Assembly: GCA_964639255.1 (NCBI GenBank)
Contig: CAZXDP010000084.1
Span: 1 to 7,690 of the forward strand
From: NZQO01 sp964639255
GTDB lineage: Bacteria > Bacteroidota > Bacteroidia > Flavobacteriales > Flavobacteriaceae
Direction of reading: 5' to 3'
Length of the DNA: 7,690 nucleotides
Below, piece after piece: positions 5,513 through 7,690 of the stretch. A program made the position numbers and the translations under genes. The notes under the pieces were generated by a model. That model was not told the origin of the DNA. It ran no database searches and was given only the letters and a program-made list of their open reading frames with translations. Positions within the stretch are counted from its first letter, which is position 1; every line of letters starts with the position of its first letter.

Positions 5513-7690
5513 AAAATTTCGCAAAATATCATTTCGCATCTTGCTTAGCATCTTTCTGCTATTGGTGCTCATCATAATTGTATTTTCCATTCCTTCGGTA
5601 CAAACCTACGTGGCCCATAAGGTTACCCAAAACCTGAACGAAACCTACGGCACGAATATCAATATCGATAGGCTGGGGCTCAATTGGAAAGGGGAGGTGG
5701 ATATTCGCCGCGTATATATACAGGACCACCACAGCGATACGCTCATTTTCGCCAAAGTGGTACAAACCAACATCCTCAACTTTCAAAATTTAGTAAGGGG
5801 CGAGTTGGGTTTTGGCGATCTTCATATGGAAGATGCAAAACTGTACGTAACTACCTACCGGGGCGAGGAAACCGATAACCTTTCCTTCTTTGCCCAGAAA
5901 TTCGATACCGGTAAGCCCCCTAGCGCAAATCCTTTTTCCCTTTTCAGCAACGATGTCTCGTTAGAGACCTCACACATAAAGATAACCAATTACAACCTAG
6001 AGTCTCCAGAAATGTTCGCTTTGCGCGATGTAAACCTAGAGGCTACCCGTTTCAATATTCTGGGCCCTGTAATTGAAGCTAATATTGAATCGCTCTCGCT
6101 CGTGGCCGAGCGCGGTTTTAAAATCCAGGATTTGCAGGCTGATTTCTATTATTCGCCAGAACAAATGGAATTTGAGGACTTAGTGTTGCGAACCGAGAGT
6201 TCGCGCATACAGGGTACGATTCTTCTAGACTATGCGGAACGAGGAATGGCCGACTTCGCCAATGATGTGATGATTACCGCGCAACTGGAAAATTCTGAAA
6301 TTGCCACCAACGATCTCAATGCTTTTTACAATGAATTTGGTAGCGATTTGGTAGTAGCGGTAGAGGGGGAGCTGCAAGGTAGCCTTAACAATTTCACATT
6401 TTCGGAAGCTCAATTGCAAACAGAAAACACTTTCGTTAGTGGAAATTTCAATTTTGAAAATCTCCTTACACCCAATACGCCTTATAGAATTGAGGCAAAC
6501 CAACACGAAATTCAAACTTCATATTATAATTTACGGCGGTTTATGCCGCGCATACTGGGAGATGTCATGCCCAACCAGTTAAAATCGCTCGGCAGTTTTA
6601 GTCTTCGCGGTACAACCACGTTAAACGGCACCAATCTGTCCACAGATGCAGCGATAAGCACTTCTATTGGCGATGCTGAAGTGAAAGCAAGCCTAACCAA
6701 TATTGATAACGTTAATGACGCCACGTATACGGGAGATATACTTTTGAAACGATTTAATCTGGGGAAGCTGCTCAACATGTCTTCAATGGGAACAACCACC
6801 GCCAACCTTACCGTAGATGGTAGCGGCTTCACACAGAATACGGTGAACACCGAAATCGATGGTACCATTTCTTCCTTTCATTTTGAGGGATACAAGTACA
6901 CGAACATCTCGGTCTCTGGAAATTTGAAAAGTCCCATTTTTGATGGAGAATTGAAAATTGACGACCCTAACCTCGATCTAGATTTTAAAGGGCTGGTCGA
7001 TGTTTCGGAAGACGCCAACCAATTCGATTTTGAGGCAGATGTAACCTATGCCGAACTCAATAAATTGAATCTCTTTACACGCGATAGCGTAGCGGTTTTC
7101 GCTGGCCGCGTTATTATGGATATGGAAGGTACTACTATCGACAATGCAGTGGGTACCATAGAGTTTCTCCAAACATTTTACCAAAACGCTACCGAAGATT
7201 ATTATTTCGATGACTTTCTAGTTGTTTCCAGTTTTCAGAATTCCGAGCGTAGCATCGAGATTATCTCCCCCGATATCATAAACGGAAAAATAACTGGTCA
7301 ATTTCTCATAAAGGATATCCCAGATCTTTTTGTAAACGGATTGGGGAACTTGTATACCAATTACATTCCGAAGGAAGTGCAGAGCGACCAATACATTAAA
7401 TACGATTTTGAGGTATATAACAAGATCATCGATGTATTTGTGCCCGAGTTGAAACTTGGGGACAATACCCGTATCGACGGGTACGTATCGTCTGACGAAA
7501 CCAAGTTCGCGCTCGATTTTAAGTCGCCAGAAATCCTTTTGTTCGATAACTACCTGGCCGATGTCGATGTTGTTATCGATAATGACAACCCACTGTACAA
7601 CGCTTTTATATCGGTAGATAGCATTTATACGGGCTTCTACAATTTTACCGATGTAAATGTGATCAACAAGACCTTGAACGATACCCTTCG
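5508..7690 (+). CDS. TamB-like translocation/assembly module protein, N-terminal part (runs off the window)
   Basis: A single open frame continues from the stop at 5493-5495 to the right edge, 727 full codons counted from 5508, without a stop. It encodes a basic N-terminus (KKFRKISFR), one hydrophobic segment (about residues 11-29, ILLSIFLLLVLIIIVFSIP) and then a long region rich in short alternating beta strands with repeated patterns such as NINIDRLGLNWKGEVDIRRV. This is the architecture of TamB/AsmA-like proteins: an inner-membrane anchor and a long periplasmic beta-groove that carries lipids or helps outer-membrane protein assembly. Family members in Flavobacteriaceae run to roughly 1400-1700 residues, so about half is present and the C-terminal DUF490/TamB domain is outside. 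The start is unclear: no ATG, GTG or TTG precedes the basic N-terminus. I set 5508 (ATC) because ATC AAA AAA TTT CGC aligns with a normal MKKFR-type start; the first canonical option is TTG at 5541, inside the membrane segment. Confidence 0.85.
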   Translation, partial: MKKFRKISFRILLSIFLLLVLIIIVFSIPSVQTYVAHKVTQNLNETYGTNINIDRLGLNWKGEVDIRRVYIQDHHSDTLIFAKVVQTNILNFQNLVRGELGFGDLHMEDAKLYVTTYRGEETDNLSFFAQKFDTGKPPSANPFSLFSNDVSLETSHIKITNYNLESPEMFALRDVNLEATRFNILGPVIEANIESLSLVAERGFKIQDLQADFYYSPEQMEFEDLVLRTESSRIQGTILLDYAERGMADFANDVMITAQLENSEIATNDLNAFYNEFGSDLVVAVEGELQGSLNNFTFSEAQLQTENTFVSGNFNFENLLTPNTPYRIEANQHEIQTSYYNLRRFMPRILGDVMPNQLKSLGSFSLRGTTTLNGTNLSTDAAISTSIGDAEVKASLTNIDNVNDATYTGDILLKRFNLGKLLNMSSMGTTTANLTVDGSGFTQNTVNTEIDGTISSFHFEGYKYTNISVSGNLKSPIFDGELKIDDPNLDLDFKGLVDVSEDANQFDFEADVTYAELNKLNLFTRDSVAVFAGRVIMDMEGTTIDNAVGTIEFLQTFYQNATEDYYFDDFLVVSSFQNSERSIEIISPDIINGKITGQFLIKDIPDLFVNGLGNLYTNYIPKEVQSDQYIKYDFEVYNKIIDVFVPELKLGDNTRIDGYVSSDETKFALDFKSPEILLFDNYLADVDVVIDNDNPLYNAFISVDSIYTGFYNFTDVNVINKTLNDTL

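Noticed and set aside
5559..7184. Minus-strand open frames inside the TamB region (5559-5786, 6225-6515, 6524-6868, 6978-7184)
   Set aside because: The plus-strand TamB frame is continuous through all of them with coherent beta-rich protein sequence; the minus frames are its shadows.
1..7690. Search for CRISPR arrays, insertion sequences, integrase sites or defence systems
   Set aside because: I saw no regularly spaced direct repeats, transposase or nuclease motifs, terminal inverted repeats or target duplications. The tRNA-Ser gene could serve as an integration site in principle, but no attachment-site repeat or integrase is present here.

Overview
The window looks like the chromosome of a marine-type member of the Flavobacteriaceae (Bacteroidota). 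The evidence is the set of protein families (a TamB of the flavobacterial type, a short secreted DUF4159 protein, a PG_1098-type THUMP-like methyltransferase), a good Bacteroidota promoter (TTG, 20 bases, TACATTTG) in front of the tRNA gene, and the lack of strong Shine-Dalgarno sequences. I see no mobile element, CRISPR array, phage gene or sign of recent transfer. No stretch over 300 bases lacks a gene.

Layout. A tRNA-Ser(GCU) gene lies at the left edge on the minus strand with its own promoter (about 2-151). Six minus-strand genes follow, transcribed right to left: tsaD (5458-4436), rsmE (4423-3713), a secreted DUF4159 protein (3681-3037), a TrmH/SpoU-type RNA 2'-O-methyltransferase (3037-2540), an AI-2E/PerM-family membrane protein (2493-1405) and a THUMP-like SAM methyltransferase (1337-231, probably starting further upstream). 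The first four are very tightly spaced (12 bases, 31 bases, one-base overlap), the next gap is 46 bases, and the last junction is close to zero if the longer N-terminus is real. This is very likely one operon. On the plus strand, divergent from tsaD, is a long TamB-like gene that runs off the right edge (about 5508 to beyond 7690).

Theme. Three or four of the six operon genes modify RNA: t6A at tRNA position 37 (TsaD), m3U1498 of 16S rRNA (RsmE), a ribose methylation (TrmH-like) and a probable RNA methylation (THUMP-like). The tRNA next to the operon reads AGC/AGU, so it belongs to the class whose A37 is converted to t6A by the TsaD pathway. The secreted DUF4159 protein and the AI-2E membrane protein are envelope proteins inside this set, and the divergent gene is also envelope biogenesis. 

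The most unusual sequence-level observation is that two genes, tamB and the THUMP-like methyltransferase, appear to lack an ATG, GTG or TTG at the position where their conserved N-termini should begin. In both, an in-frame ATC lies near the expected place. I found no convincing new defence or mobile system; most of the window is ordinary housekeeping sequence.
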